DNA of 53,304 nt from an uncultured Pelagibacteraceae bacterium (GCA_902571975.1 CACGED010000006.1:1-53304); one strand, 5' to 3'. Counted from the first letter of the stretch, positions 33,401 through 45,435 are shown. The notes: generated from the letters alone by a model not told the origin. A program made the numbers and translations.

Positions 33401-33564
33401 CCTAGGGGTGATCCTCTATAACCAGAGATATAACATGCGGTATTTAAGTTTTTTTGTTTATCTCTTCTTGCTTGAACAATTGGAACTCTAACAAGGGCTT
33501 GGGCACCAGTTAAAAATCTAGTGCCTTTACTTAATTTATATTTGTCTTCAAGTTTAATTTCCAC
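30427..33564 (-). CDS. Indolepyruvate ferredoxin oxidoreductase (fused alpha/gamma), frameshifted near the 3' end
   Basis: The 1045-residue frame encodes a fused 2-keto-acid:ferredoxin oxidoreductase. It has an N-terminal pyrimidine-binding domain (FLTGAQALVRVPIVQARRD), FCSGCPHNTST, and a thiamine-PP domain with NMGDGTYIHSG near residue 488 and LTGGQALDG. A ferredoxin-like Cys cluster lies near 625-660 (LCEGCGDCG, CVDGFCPS), and a gamma domain starts near 717 (IAGIGGTGVVTIG). It decarboxylates aryl-pyruvates from amino acid transamination to acyl-CoA, passing electrons to ferredoxin. The frame shifts at an A8 run after FSKKK and ends early with an unrelated tail; the missing ~110 residues continue in the next frame. 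Start is GTG at 33564. The enzyme may be inactive, or rescued by slippage. Confidence 0.9.
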   Translation of the reverse strand: MEIKLEDKYKLSKGTRFLTGAQALVRVPIVQARRDKQKNLNTACYISGYRGSPLGGYDQQILKNKKYLNENNIFFQPGINEELAATSLWGTQQVNLRKQDKYDGVFGIWYGKGPGVDRAGDALKHVNLAGTSKFGGVIALMGDDHICESSTTSHQSEFAMIDAMIPFFNPSGVQEILDYGIIGIELSRQSGCWVGIKCVHDNVSSGATVDLDENRLNLLDISNEKYPPDGLNIRLKDTAQEKEYRLHHHKIKYIKEFCKINNLNKIIFDSEKAKIGIISTGKSFLDTKLGLEKIGINEDVANQVGIKFLKIAMPWPLEETVIEKFSENLEKIIVVEEKRSIIETQVKEILFNKNLNIKVVGKNDENNNDLFVSSGALDPGEIGLKIFEIINYLKLPDEVNNLSKKLKSLKENANSNISLKRVPHFCSGCPHNTSTRIPEGSRAITGISCAYLVEHMERDNEGFSQMGSEGATWVGESVFSNTDHVFQNMGDGTYIHSGILSIRHAVAAKTKMTFKILYNDAVALTGGQALDGLPTVAQMSKQLEAEGVEEIAIITDEIEKYSDRGSFARNSKVYDRKNIIDVQIELSKINGTTVIIYDQTCAAEKRRRRKKGILEEPKKKIFINKDLCEGCGDCGIQSNCVSIAPVETEYGRKRQIDQSSCNKDYTCVDGFCPSFVSLEGDIRLKKNYDDNLINKINSKIDDPILPQIDKSFGIMIAGIGGTGVVTIGAVLATAAQIDGKGSGVLDMTGLAQKGGAVKSFLRIFEKPEDVGAIRLSYGDTNLLLGFDLLVSNDLEIIKTLDKKISKLIVNTDEVMPGDFTRDKNFYLPFDEMRDNLINIAGQENIKFISSNKITSKILGNSILSNMFNVGVAYQSGLIPISALSIEKAIELNGASVKDNIDAFRFGRHYENLKDEILDIIKDEPEVLEGFDEKYKNRFKFLEGYQNIKYAEKFEELVSYARKIDKKIGNASQFSTAVLKNYFKLMAYKDEYEVSRLMTNKKFVDDVNKNFEGDFNYNFYLAPPIFSKKKQSRWQITKNKIWWMVI

Positions 33565-33578
33565 ACTATTTAACTTTA

Positions 33579-34820
33579 TTAGGCAAATCTAACTGAACTG
33601 TAAGGTTTTAAATCCATATTAGTATTTTCGTTTGCAATCATACCAGACACTATTTTTCCAGAAATTGCACCTAAAGTCCATCCTAAATGATGATGACCAA
33701 ATGAATAAAATACATTTTTGTAATTTTTTGATGGTCCAATTATTGGTAAAAAATCTGGCAGCGTAGGTCTAAACCCTAACCACTCATCTTTATGCTCAGG
33801 TAAGCCATCAAGCATATCCTTTGCATTTAAAATTAAGTTTTTAATTCTAGATTTTGATAAAGAATTTTCTAAACCTCCAAACTCCACAGTACCAACCACT
33901 CTCAACCCTTGATCCATCGGTGACATTCCAAAACCTCTGTTAGAGTAAACTACTGGTCTAGATATTAAATGATCAAAATCTTTAAAATGAACATGATAGC
34001 CTCTTTCAGTATCTAGTGGAATATTTTCATGAAGTTTATCAGTAAGTTTTTTTGAAAAAGCACCACATGCAATAACTAATTTATCAAAAACAAATCTCTG
34101 GGTTTCTGATCTTAAAACAGGTTTTTCTTCATCAAAATTCAAATCTTGGATATTTAGTTTTAAAAACTTTCCTCCTTTATTTATAAAATTTTGAAATAAC
34201 TTAATTAGTATTTTTTTAGGGTTTCTTGCATGTCTTGCATAATCATAGAAAACACCTCCATGATAAAATGGTTTTAAATTTGGTTCTAAATCATGTATTT
34301 CTTTTTTATTTACTACTTGTTGTTTAACGCCTAGATCGTCTCTAATTTTTATTTCTAATTCTCTACTTTTTAAATTTTTTTCATTCCAGACATATAAAAT
34401 TCCATTATTTTCAACTAAACCCTCTAGATCTATCTCTTCGAATAGTTCATCATAAGCCAGTAATGATTGATCTAAAATTTGATGCATATTTTTTGCTGTA
34501 TGCATCATTTTATCATTAGTACAATTCATTAAAAATTTTGAAAACCAAGGGACCATTTTTGGAACATAATTCCATTTAAGTGCCAAAGGTCCTCTTGAGC
34601 TCATAAGCATTGATGGAACATCACTTAAAATATCTGGTCTGTTTAAAGGAACTGATGCATAAGGAGAAAAATGACCTGCATTACCATAAGAGGCTGCATT
34701 TCCAGGTTCATCTCTATCGAACAAAATTACTTGATAGCCTTTTTTTTGAAGAAAAAGAGCATTACATACTCCTTGTATTCCTGCTCCTATTATACCAACT
34801 TTTAAAATTTTTTCTGACAC
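33579..34820 (-). CDS. D-amino-acid-dehydrogenase-like (DadA family) FAD oxidoreductase
   Basis: The 413-residue protein begins with an FAD/NAD fold (VGIIGAGIQGVCNALFLQKKG, GxGxxG near residues 11-16) and has the DadA-type SYGNAGHFSPYASVPLNRPD. In the central region lies ACGAFSKKL, and the C-terminal FAD-contact segment is PSKNYKNVFYSFGHHHLGWTLG. Such enzymes deaminate D-amino acids, or glycine and sarcosine-type amines, to keto acids at the inner membrane. The start is GTG at 34820 without a clear Shine-Dalgarno. It lies 14 bases upstream of the indolepyruvate oxidoreductase, which uses the aromatic keto acids such an oxidase would make, suggesting a short aromatic amino acid route. Substrate is inferred. 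Confidence 0.85.
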   Translation of the reverse strand: MSEKILKVGIIGAGIQGVCNALFLQKKGYQVILFDRDEPGNAASYGNAGHFSPYASVPLNRPDILSDVPSMLMSSRGPLALKWNYVPKMVPWFSKFLMNCTNDKMMHTAKNMHQILDQSLLAYDELFEEIDLEGLVENNGILYVWNEKNLKSRELEIKIRDDLGVKQQVVNKKEIHDLEPNLKPFYHGGVFYDYARHARNPKKILIKLFQNFINKGGKFLKLNIQDLNFDEEKPVLRSETQRFVFDKLVIACGAFSKKLTDKLHENIPLDTERGYHVHFKDFDHLISRPVVYSNRGFGMSPMDQGLRVVGTVEFGGLENSLSKSRIKNLILNAKDMLDGLPEHKDEWLGFRPTLPDFLPIIGPSKNYKNVFYSFGHHHLGWTLGAISGKIVSGMIANENTNMDLKPYSSVRFA

Positions 34821-34894
34821 AAGAAAAAATATAGTTGGTGGGATAAATTATAATAGATGTTATTTGATCGCGGTGGATAACTGTTTGTATTATC

Positions 34895-36025
34895 TTAATT
34901 GCCGATCGGGTCTCGACTATAAATTTTGCAGCTCATTACGATACTTAAACCAAGCATTATTGATAACATTGATGATCCTCCGTATGACATGATAGGAAGT
35001 GGTGCTCCAACAATTGGTAATAGTCCCAGAACCATCGCTATATTTACAAAAATATATAAGAATAAACCAGATGCAAAACCAAAACAGTATAGTTTTGCAA
35101 AAAATGATCTACTAGAAAAACCAATCCTTATTATTCTATAAATTAATAAAGCGTATAATAAAATTAGTACCATTGAACCAACAAAGCCAAACTCTTCAGA
35201 GAAAAGAGTAAAAATAAAGTCAGTGTGTTTTTCAGGTAAGAATTCAAGATAACTTTGTGTACCTTGTAAGAAACCTTTGCCTAAGAAACCTCCTGAACCA
35301 ATAGCTATTTTAGATTGAATTATTTGGTAGCCAGCACCTAAAGGGTCTCTGTCTGGATTAAAAAAAGTTAATATTCTTGATTTTTGATACGGTTTTAAAA
35401 ATGAAATTGCAAAAGGCAATGAGACTAATAATATTAAACCTGAATATACAAAATATTTTAAATTAAGTCCTGCTAACCAAATAATAGCCAACCCACTTCC
35501 TGCTATTAAAATTGCTGTTCCCAAATCAGGTTGAGTTATAACTAAATAGCAAGGTATCAACAAAAGTATAATTGGTTGTAATAAATATTTATAACTTTGA
35601 ATGTCTGAGCTTTGAATACGATGGTAATATCTTGCAAAGCAAACAATTATTGCAATTTTCATCAGTTCTGAAGGCTGAAGGTTCATTATGAAAAAATTTA
35701 TCCATCGTTTAGACCCCGAAGCTGAAATTCCAAAAAAAATTACAAGTAATAAAAGTAAAATTCCAAGAATATAAAAAATATATGCCTGTCTATACCAAAC
35801 CGAAACTCTTACAAATGACAGAACTAAAAACATAGAAAAAAATACTAGAAATCTAGTTAGATGATTTTTAGTATAAAAAGAAAAGTTCCCACTTTCTGTA
35901 GAATAAATTGAAACAACACTGATTGAACCAATTATAGCAACAATTATTATTAAAAAGTAATCAACAGCCTTCAGTTTATCAAAAAATGAGTAGCTACTAG
36001 AATTTAGTGACGTTGAAAGTATCAT
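34895..36025 (-). CDS. rodA: Rod-shape SEDS glycosyltransferase RodA (MrdB)
   Basis: The 376-residue membrane protein belongs to the SEDS family, with about ten helices and the conserved loop EKHTDFIFTLFSEEFGFVGS. The motif WINFFIMNLQPSELMKIAII is present near residue 110-130, and PLPIMSYGGSSMLSIMLG near the C terminus. RodA polymerises glycan strands of peptidoglycan from lipid II in the elongation machinery, paired with the transpeptidase PBP2. Its start overlaps the mrdA stop by 4 bases, so the pair is coupled. It closes the mreBCD-mrdA-rodA cluster, and a 74-base gap separates it from the DadA-like gene downstream. Confidence 0.95.
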   Translation of the reverse strand: MILSTSLNSSSYSFFDKLKAVDYFLIIIVAIIGSISVVSIYSTESGNFSFYTKNHLTRFLVFFSMFLVLSFVRVSVWYRQAYIFYILGILLLLLVIFFGISASGSKRWINFFIMNLQPSELMKIAIIVCFARYYHRIQSSDIQSYKYLLQPIILLLIPCYLVITQPDLGTAILIAGSGLAIIWLAGLNLKYFVYSGLILLVSLPFAISFLKPYQKSRILTFFNPDRDPLGAGYQIIQSKIAIGSGGFLGKGFLQGTQSYLEFLPEKHTDFIFTLFSEEFGFVGSMVLILLYALLIYRIIRIGFSSRSFFAKLYCFGFASGLFLYIFVNIAMVLGLLPIVGAPLPIMSYGGSSMLSIMLGLSIVMSCKIYSRDPIGN

Positions 36026-37968
36026 ACAATATTTTTTAAATCTTTTCTAATTTTTTCTCTTAATTCATGCCTATCTAAAATTTTTTTTATTAATTTGTTT
36101 GCTAGTGGGGCGGCTGCTTTACTACCAGACCCTCCATGCTCTATTAAAACACTAAGTGAATATCTTGGTTTATCATAAGGTGCAAATGCAATAAATAAAG
36201 CATGATCTCTACTTTTATATTCTATCTCTTCAAGGTCTAAATCGAGCTCTCTATCTTGGTCAGTAATTCTTTTAACTTGAGAAGTCCCAGTTTTTCCAGC
36301 AAACTTGTATTTATCTTCTTTGTGTCTAGATCTGAAGGAGGTTCCAAATTGTTCATTGGTTGACCCATACATTGCATCCAGAACCAACTTTAAATTATTT
36401 GAATTTCTGTAAAGTCTTTCATAGTGTTTAAATTCATGATCTTTCAAAATATTTTGACTTACAGATTTATTTTTTTCACTTTCAATTTTAGATTTAATTT
36501 TATCTAAATCTATTTCTTTATCATAAATTAACTTTGGCTTAATTTTAAAGCCTCCATTAGCCAATTGCGCTGTCATCAAACATAATTGAAGTGGAGTAGT
36601 TTGAATGTAACCCTGTCCTATTCCAGTAATTACAGTTTCACCAAGGTACCAAGACTGTTCTAAAACTTGTTTTTTCCATTTCGTTGAGGGGACAATTCCT
36701 TTTTTTTCTTCTGAAAAAAAATCTTCTAAAACTTTTGAACCTAAACCATATCTTTTTGCAATTAGTGAAAGCTTATCTACACCTAAAAGTCTTGCGACTT
36801 CATAAAAATAAATATCACATGACTGTTTAATGGCATTTCTCATACTCATTAATCCATGACCATTTTTTTTCCAACAATGATATCTTTCTCCATACAATTC
36901 ATATGGATGATCATGGCCTTTGCAGTTTACTTTAAACTTTGTGTCTATTATGCCATATTCTAGTGCAGCAAGTGCAACTAAGGGTTTTATAGTTGATCCT
37001 GGAGAATATAATCCAGCTAATGATTTATTTAGTAAAGGTCTTAACTTATTATTTTTAATTTCATTCCAATCTTTAGTGCTTATCCCATGGGTAAACTTAT
37101 TTGGGTCATAGGTTGGGGACGATGCCATGGTAATTACTTCGCCTGTGTATATGTCCATAACACATATTGAGCCTGCTTTATTTTTTAATAACTCTTGAGC
37201 TAATCGCTGAATTTCTAAGTCTATGGTCGTTCTTAAATTTTCACCTTGAGTTTCTTTGTTATAACTAATTTCACTTATTTTTTTTCCTGATGCATTTACT
37301 TCATATCTTTTAGTTCCATGATTTCCTATTAGGTCAGTATCTTTTGAATTTTCAATACCAATTTTTCCTACTTTTAAACCTGGTACAAAGTTTTCTTCTA
37401 TTTTTTTTTTATTTTGAATATCTTTATTTGTTGCATCACCCACATAACCAACAACATGTACTAGATCATTGGAATAAGGATAATATCTTGAAGTAGACAA
37501 AACTGGCTTTGCACCTTCCAATTCATGCAAGTATAAATTTAATTTAGAAAATTCCTTCCATGATAAATTTTCAGAAATTATTAAAGTATCCCATGGGTTA
37601 GACTTTTCTTTCTTTTCATATATTTTTTTAATTTCATCCTCTTTAAGACTTATAATATTTTTAAGTTTAAAAATTGAATTATTAAAATTGGAAACTTCTT
37701 CAAGAGATAAATGAACTTGATAAACTCTTTGATTATCTGCAATAACATTATTAAAATAATCAGTTATAATTCCTCTTTGAGGTGGAGTTTTCCATTCTCT
37801 AATTCTATTTTTGTCTGATAAAACTTCATATTTTTGCTTTTCAGAAATTTGAAGATTATATAATCTTGAAGTAACAACTCCAAGTAACCCAATCTTTGCA
37901 GCAACTAAAACAAAAAGTCTTCTACTTATAATTTTATTTTTATTTAAATTACCTGTTTTTTTGATCAT
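36022..37968 (-). CDS. mrdA: Peptidoglycan transpeptidase PBP2 (MrdA)
   Basis: The 648-residue class B penicillin-binding protein has an N-terminal membrane anchor (LFVLVAAKIGLLGVVTSRLY) and a PBP dimerisation domain with YPYSNDLVHVVGYVG. The transpeptidase domain has the active-site serine near residue 326 (SPGSTIKPLVAL, SxxK), the SxN-like motif KQSCDIYFYEVA near 385, and the KTGT triad near 560 (AGKTGTSQV). It crosslinks new glycan strands made by RodA during cell elongation. It lies 20 bases after mreD and overlaps rodA. Full length and complete motifs suggest an active enzyme. Confidence 0.96.
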   Translation of the reverse strand: MIKKTGNLNKNKIISRRLFVLVAAKIGLLGVVTSRLYNLQISEKQKYEVLSDKNRIREWKTPPQRGIITDYFNNVIADNQRVYQVHLSLEEVSNFNNSIFKLKNIISLKEDEIKKIYEKKEKSNPWDTLIISENLSWKEFSKLNLYLHELEGAKPVLSTSRYYPYSNDLVHVVGYVGDATNKDIQNKKKIEENFVPGLKVGKIGIENSKDTDLIGNHGTKRYEVNASGKKISEISYNKETQGENLRTTIDLEIQRLAQELLKNKAGSICVMDIYTGEVITMASSPTYDPNKFTHGISTKDWNEIKNNKLRPLLNKSLAGLYSPGSTIKPLVALAALEYGIIDTKFKVNCKGHDHPYELYGERYHCWKKNGHGLMSMRNAIKQSCDIYFYEVARLLGVDKLSLIAKRYGLGSKVLEDFFSEEKKGIVPSTKWKKQVLEQSWYLGETVITGIGQGYIQTTPLQLCLMTAQLANGGFKIKPKLIYDKEIDLDKIKSKIESEKNKSVSQNILKDHEFKHYERLYRNSNNLKLVLDAMYGSTNEQFGTSFRSRHKEDKYKFAGKTGTSQVKRITDQDRELDLDLEEIEYKSRDHALFIAFAPYDKPRYSLSVLIEHGGSGSKAAAPLANKLIKKILDRHELREKIRKDLKNIV

Positions 37969-37988
37969 TCTCTTTAACTAACACCATA

Positions 37989-38480
37989 TTATCTATCCAA
38001 ACAAATATTTTGAAAAATATAGGGTAAATTAAAAAATGTAACGAATAAACCCAATATTAAACTTTCATAGATAATTGGAATTTTAAATATTGTTATTAAT
38101 ATAATATAATTTATCGAACCTACAATTAAAATTGCAATTAAAAATGATATCCAATCATAAATAAAATTGTATATGATCGACCTATTTCTTATAAATGCTC
38201 CAATCGCAGATAATAATAAATAATCTAGGGAAGATATTCCAATTGGCAAACTTTGAACTACATCATTTATAACACCTGCAAAAAAAATTAATCCATAACC
38301 TAGATGCTCTGGTTTTTTTAAACTCCAGAAGAATACAATTATGTAGCTAAAGTTTATGATAAAATCATAATTTTTATAAGTAATATTAATATTTAAAGCT
38401 AAAATTACGACTAAAAATAGAATTAAAGTGGGTAAACTTGTAATTGTCTTAGAATAAATTCTGTTAGCAAATAAACTCAC
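37989..38480 (-). CDS. mreD: Rod-shape-determining protein MreD
   Basis: The 163-residue, very hydrophobic protein has about five membrane helices and sits exactly where MreD is expected, between mreC and mrdA. A weak family feature is FFAGVINDVVQSLPIGISSLDYLL near residues 70-95, which contains the G-x-x-x-D element typical of MreD. The protein links MreC to the elongation complex in the inner membrane. It starts at GTG 38480, with GTGA overlapping the mreC stop. Sequence conservation in this family is low, so the call rests partly on gene order. Confidence 0.85.
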   Translation of the reverse strand: MSLFANRIYSKTITSLPTLILFLVVILALNINITYKNYDFIINFSYIIVFFWSLKKPEHLGYGLIFFAGVINDVVQSLPIGISSLDYLLLSAIGAFIRNRSIIYNFIYDWISFLIAILIVGSINYIILITIFKIPIIYESLILGLFVTFFNLPYIFQNICLDR

Positions 38481-39319
38481 TTTTTAAAATAAACCTTAAC
38501 ATATTTAATTTGATCAAAATCTGCAAAAAATTTTACAAATTTTTTGGAATCTATAATAGTTATTTTGCCTATGGGTATTCCAGGGGAAATTATTCCGTCA
38601 ACTCCTGAAGTATAAACAATATGACCCTCCTCAACTTGATTTTTTTCAGGCAGATACTCAATATCACCATTATATTTACTTCCATTCCCTGAAACTATCG
38701 CGCTAATACCATCAGGTTCAATTATTATTGGTATCTTACTATTAAGATCATTTATTAACAAAACTCTGGAGGTTAAGTAATTAACTCCAACAACTTTTCC
38801 TATAAAATACGGTCCACTTCTCACAGCTGACCCTATTTTAATGTCATGTTTGAAACCTTTATTAATCAAAATTGACCTTAAATATGGGCTATTCTGATCT
38901 AGTAAAATTTTTGTTAAATGATAATTACCAGAAAAGAGACTCTTTTCTTCAATTAATTTATTAAGCCTTATATTTTCCTCTTTTAAAAATTGATTTTCAA
39001 ATTTTAATTCTTCAATATTTAAATTTATATTCTTAAGTTTTTTGTTTTCTTCATGTATTTTTAAATAATCATTAAAACCATAATAGGCATTTTTCATTGA
39101 TGAAAATGGCAATGATATAAAATACGATGTTTTAAAAACAATATCTTTTGTAACTAACCTAAATTGATTAATAGGTCCTGTTTTAAAATATTCTAATGAT
39201 AAAACAATTATGGATACTATAATTAAAGTAAAAAGTGAAAATTTTTGTCTATTACCTTTATTTAAAAAAATTGAACGAGCAGATATAACCAAATCATCTC
39301 TGCCCATTTCTTTAGACAT
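38477..39319 (-). CDS. mreC: Rod-shape-determining protein MreC
   Basis: The 280-residue protein has a short cytoplasmic N terminus, one membrane helix (FSLFTLIIVSIIVLSLEYF near residues 27-45), a coiled coil around residues 85-125 (KIHEENKKLKNINLNIEELK and onward) and a periplasmic beta domain. Its conserved motifs are ILINKGFKHDIKIGSAV, VVGVNYLTSRVLLINDLNSKIP and YTSGVDGIISPGIPIGKI. MreC is the scaffold that activates PBP2/RodA. It starts 5 bases after mreB and overlaps mreD by 4. Length and motif order are normal for alphaproteobacteria. Confidence 0.94.
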   Translation of the reverse strand: MSKEMGRDDLVISARSIFLNKGNRQKFSLFTLIIVSIIVLSLEYFKTGPINQFRLVTKDIVFKTSYFISLPFSSMKNAYYGFNDYLKIHEENKKLKNINLNIEELKFENQFLKEENIRLNKLIEEKSLFSGNYHLTKILLDQNSPYLRSILINKGFKHDIKIGSAVRSGPYFIGKVVGVNYLTSRVLLINDLNSKIPIIIEPDGISAIVSGNGSKYNGDIEYLPEKNQVEEGHIVYTSGVDGIISPGIPIGKITIIDSKKFVKFFADFDQIKYVKVYFKK

Positions 39320-39324
39320 TTTGA

Positions 39325-41948
<2,624 letters not shown>

Positions 41949-41969
41949 TTAATTATTATAAGCTCAAGT

Positions 41970-41997
41970 ATCATACATGCTCACGCTCAGATTGCAA
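41970..41997 (-). promoter_or_regulatory. Candidate promoter of leuA
   Basis: On the minus strand TTGCAA (41997-41992) and TATGAT (41975-41970) are 16 bases apart, a good sigma-70-type pair. The predicted start is near 41963, about 15 bases upstream of the leuA ATG. This would also feed the mre-mrdA-rodA genes downstream. Confidence 0.5.
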
Positions 41998-42018
41998 AAT
42001 AAAATGGCTATTTTAGCC
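41995..42018 (-). terminator. Short hairpin with T-rich tail after ilvC
   Basis: On the minus strand GGCTA (42018-42014) and TAGCC (42010-42006) form a 5-bp stem with a three-base loop, followed by ATTTTATTTTG. It starts 21 bases after the ilvC stop and overlaps the -35 box of the leuA promoter. The stem is short, so termination is probably partial. Confidence 0.38.
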
Positions 42019-42038
42019 CAAATAAAACAATTATTTAT

Positions 42039-43073
<1,035 letters not shown>

Positions 43074-43084
43074 TTAATTTTTAT

Positions 43085-43633
43085 TTATTTAAATATTTCT
43101 GACCCTCTAGTCATAGCAACTGCACCTGTTCTTGAAACACTCACCAAACCAAATTTTTTTAAATTTTTTGACATACTGTCTATTTCTCTTCTTAAGGCTG
43201 TAATTTGTATAACATTTGATTTATTTGTTTTATCTAATATTACTGGATTAAAATTTTTGCAAGCTTCAAAAGCTTTATTTAATTTACCATTGTTTGCAAC
43301 AAACTTAAATAATGCCATTTCTTTAAAAATAACATTTTTATCTTCTCTTTTAAAATCTGCAACTTTATGGACTGGAACTAATTTTTTTAATTGAAGTTTA
43401 ATCTGATCTACAACTTGAGGGGTACCTGTAGTAACAATTGTTATTCTAGAAATATTTTGTTTCTGATCAACTTCTGCCACTGCTAATGACTCAATATTGT
43501 AACCTCTTCCAGAAAATAATCCAACTACACGGGCTAAAACACCAGCCTCATTATCTACCCATACAACTATAATATGCGTATCAAGCTTCTGTTTTTTTCC
43601 TGCAGAACTATATGCTGATTTTGAGTTTGCCAT
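43085..43633 (-). CDS. ilvH: Acetolactate synthase regulatory (small) subunit IlvH/IlvN
   Basis: The 182-residue protein starts with a variable 17-residue lead and an ACT domain with HIIVVWVDNEAGVLARVVGLF and RGYNIESLAVAEV, where the valine-sensing residues lie. The C-terminal small-subunit domain follows, with LKKLVPVHKVADF and SRTGAVAMTRG at the end. It activates the large subunit and gives valine feedback inhibition. Its start overlaps the ilvB stop by one base. Length is typical of alphaproteobacterial IlvH. Confidence 0.95.
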   Translation of the reverse strand: MANSKSAYSSAGKKQKLDTHIIVVWVDNEAGVLARVVGLFSGRGYNIESLAVAEVDQKQNISRITIVTTGTPQVVDQIKLQLKKLVPVHKVADFKREDKNVIFKEMALFKFVANNGKLNKAFEACKNFNPVILDKTNKSNVIQITALRREIDSMSKNLKKFGLVSVSRTGAVAMTRGSEIFK

Positions 43634-45399
43634 TAAACCAGTGTTCTACCCTTTCCTGTAATCTTTTTCTCTTTTTGGTCTTTAGGACCAAGTAACATTT
43701 GATTATGAGGTTTGCCAGATGGTATCATTGGAAAGCAGTTTTCTTGTTTGTCTACAAGACAATCAAATATAACTGGACGATCTGTGTTTAACATTTCAAT
43801 GATCTTATCATCTAACTCCTCTGGTGTTTTTGCTCTAATACCAACACACCCGTATGCTTCTGCCATTTTAACAAAATCTGGTAATGCAGCTGTATAACTT
43901 TCTGAATAATTTTTATCATGTAGCAATTCCTGCCATTGTCTTACCATTCCCATGTACTCATTATTCAAAATAAAAATTTTTATAGGCAAATTGTACTGAA
44001 CTGCAGTTGACATTTCTTGCATAGTCATCAAAACAGATGCCTCACCAGCAATATCAATTACTAATTTCTTAGGATGAGCAATTTGGACTCCGACTGCTGC
44101 TGGTAATCCATATCCCATCGTACCAAGACCTCCAGAAGTCATCCATCTATTTGGTTTATTGAACTTGTAGTGTTGAGCAGCCCACATTTGATGTTGGCCT
44201 ACTTCAGTTGTTATATAAGTATCTTTATCTTTAGTAAGTTCATACAATCTTTCAATCGCATATTGAGGTTTAATAGTTTCTTCACTACCAATGTAGTCTA
44301 ATGATCTTTTAGATCTCCATTTCTGAATCTGTTCCCACCATTTTGATATTTGATGTTTGTTTGATTTAGAAAAATTATTTTTAGATTTTTTAAAAGTTTT
44401 TAGCGTTGACGTTAAAACTGACTTAATATCCCCAACAATTGCTAAATCTACTTTTACATTTTTATTTATTGATGATGGATCTATATCTATATGAACTTTT
44501 TTAGACTTAGGAGAGAACTCATCAATCTTACCAGTAATTCTATCATCAAACCTCGCACCAACATTTATCATTAAGTCACATGAATACATGGCGTTATTTG
44601 CCTCATAAGTTCCATGCATACCCAACATTCCTAAAAACTGATTATCATCAGCAGGGAAACAACCAAGACCCTGTAAAGTTGATGTTATTGGAAAACCAGT
44701 TGCATACACAAGTTCTCTTAAAAGTTCACTTGCTTTTGTTCCTGAATTTATTACTCCACCTCCTGTATAAAAAATCGGTTTTTTTGCTTTTCGAATTAAA
44801 TTAATTAATTCATCAATATTTTTTTGCGAATAGTTGTCATGAGATTTACCATTTAATTTTTTTTTGTTTTTATAACTCTTATATTTAGCTTTTTGAAATT
44901 GTATATCTTTTGGAATATCAACTAAAACAGGTCCCGGCCTTCCAGTAGTTGCGACTTCAAAAGCTTTGTGCATTACCTCAGCTAAATCATTAACATCTTT
45001 TACTAACCAGTTATGTTTAGTACAGGGTCTAGTAATTCCTGTTGTGTCACATTCTTGAAATGCATCTGTACCAATTAAGTGAGTTGGAACTTGTCCAGTT
45101 ATGCAAACTAACGGGACTGAGTCCATGTAAGCATCTGTTAGGGCAGTAACAGCATTGGTTGCTCCAGGACCTGAAGTGACTAACAAGACACCCGGTTTAC
45201 CAGTTGATCTTGCATAACCTTCAGCGGCATGTCCTGCACCCTGTTCATGCCTAACTAGAATATGTTTTACTGAATTAAAATTTTTTAATTCGTCGTATAT
45301 TGGAAGGACTGCTCCACCAGGATAACCAAATATGTGACTAACATTTTGATCTTCTAAACATTTAAATACTATCTCAGCTCCTGAATATAATTTTGGCAT
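43633..45399 (-). CDS. ilvB: Acetolactate synthase catalytic (large) subunit
   Basis: The 588-residue enzyme has the three acetohydroxyacid synthase domains. The activating glutamate is E52 (VRHEQGAGHAAEGYARS), followed by LVTSGPGATNAVT and GTDAFQECDTTGIT, and the C-terminal thiamine domain ends with NNEYMGMVRQWQELLHD. It makes acetolactate and acetohydroxybutyrate for valine, leucine and isoleucine. Oddly, the metal-binding motif that is normally GDG/GDA reads GEA (AGEASVLM, codon GAG), a conservative Asp-to-Glu change at a thiamine-PP magnesium ligand. No Shine-Dalgarno is present; the predicted transcription start is at the ATG itself, so the mRNA may be leaderless. It overlaps ilvH by one base. 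Confidence 0.95.
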   Translation of the reverse strand: MPKLYSGAEIVFKCLEDQNVSHIFGYPGGAVLPIYDELKNFNSVKHILVRHEQGAGHAAEGYARSTGKPGVLLVTSGPGATNAVTALTDAYMDSVPLVCITGQVPTHLIGTDAFQECDTTGITRPCTKHNWLVKDVNDLAEVMHKAFEVATTGRPGPVLVDIPKDIQFQKAKYKSYKNKKKLNGKSHDNYSQKNIDELINLIRKAKKPIFYTGGGVINSGTKASELLRELVYATGFPITSTLQGLGCFPADDNQFLGMLGMHGTYEANNAMYSCDLMINVGARFDDRITGKIDEFSPKSKKVHIDIDPSSINKNVKVDLAIVGDIKSVLTSTLKTFKKSKNNFSKSNKHQISKWWEQIQKWRSKRSLDYIGSEETIKPQYAIERLYELTKDKDTYITTEVGQHQMWAAQHYKFNKPNRWMTSGGLGTMGYGLPAAVGVQIAHPKKLVIDIAGEASVLMTMQEMSTAVQYNLPIKIFILNNEYMGMVRQWQELLHDKNYSESYTAALPDFVKMAEAYGCVGIRAKTPEELDDKIIEMLNTDRPVIFDCLVDKQENCFPMIPSGKPHNQMLLGPKDQKEKKITGKGRTLV

Positions 45400-45435
45400 T
45401 CAGCCAATCTAGCTGAAGTTGTACTCATTGGTCAA
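45399..45435 (-). promoter_or_regulatory. Candidate promoter and inverted repeat at the start of ilvB
   Basis: On the minus strand TTGACC (45435-45430) and CTAGAT (45412-45407) are 17 bases apart, which puts transcription start at about 45400, directly at the ilvB ATG. A perfect inverted repeat TTCAGC-N7-GCTGAA (45399-45417) spans the -10 box and the first base of the gene, a good position for a repressor. The sequence is seen; regulation is inferred. Confidence 0.5.

Noticed and set aside
34821..34894. Promoter for the DadA-like gene
   Set aside because: A TATAAT box exists on the minus strand but no acceptable -35 box at 16-18 bases was found, so it was not called.
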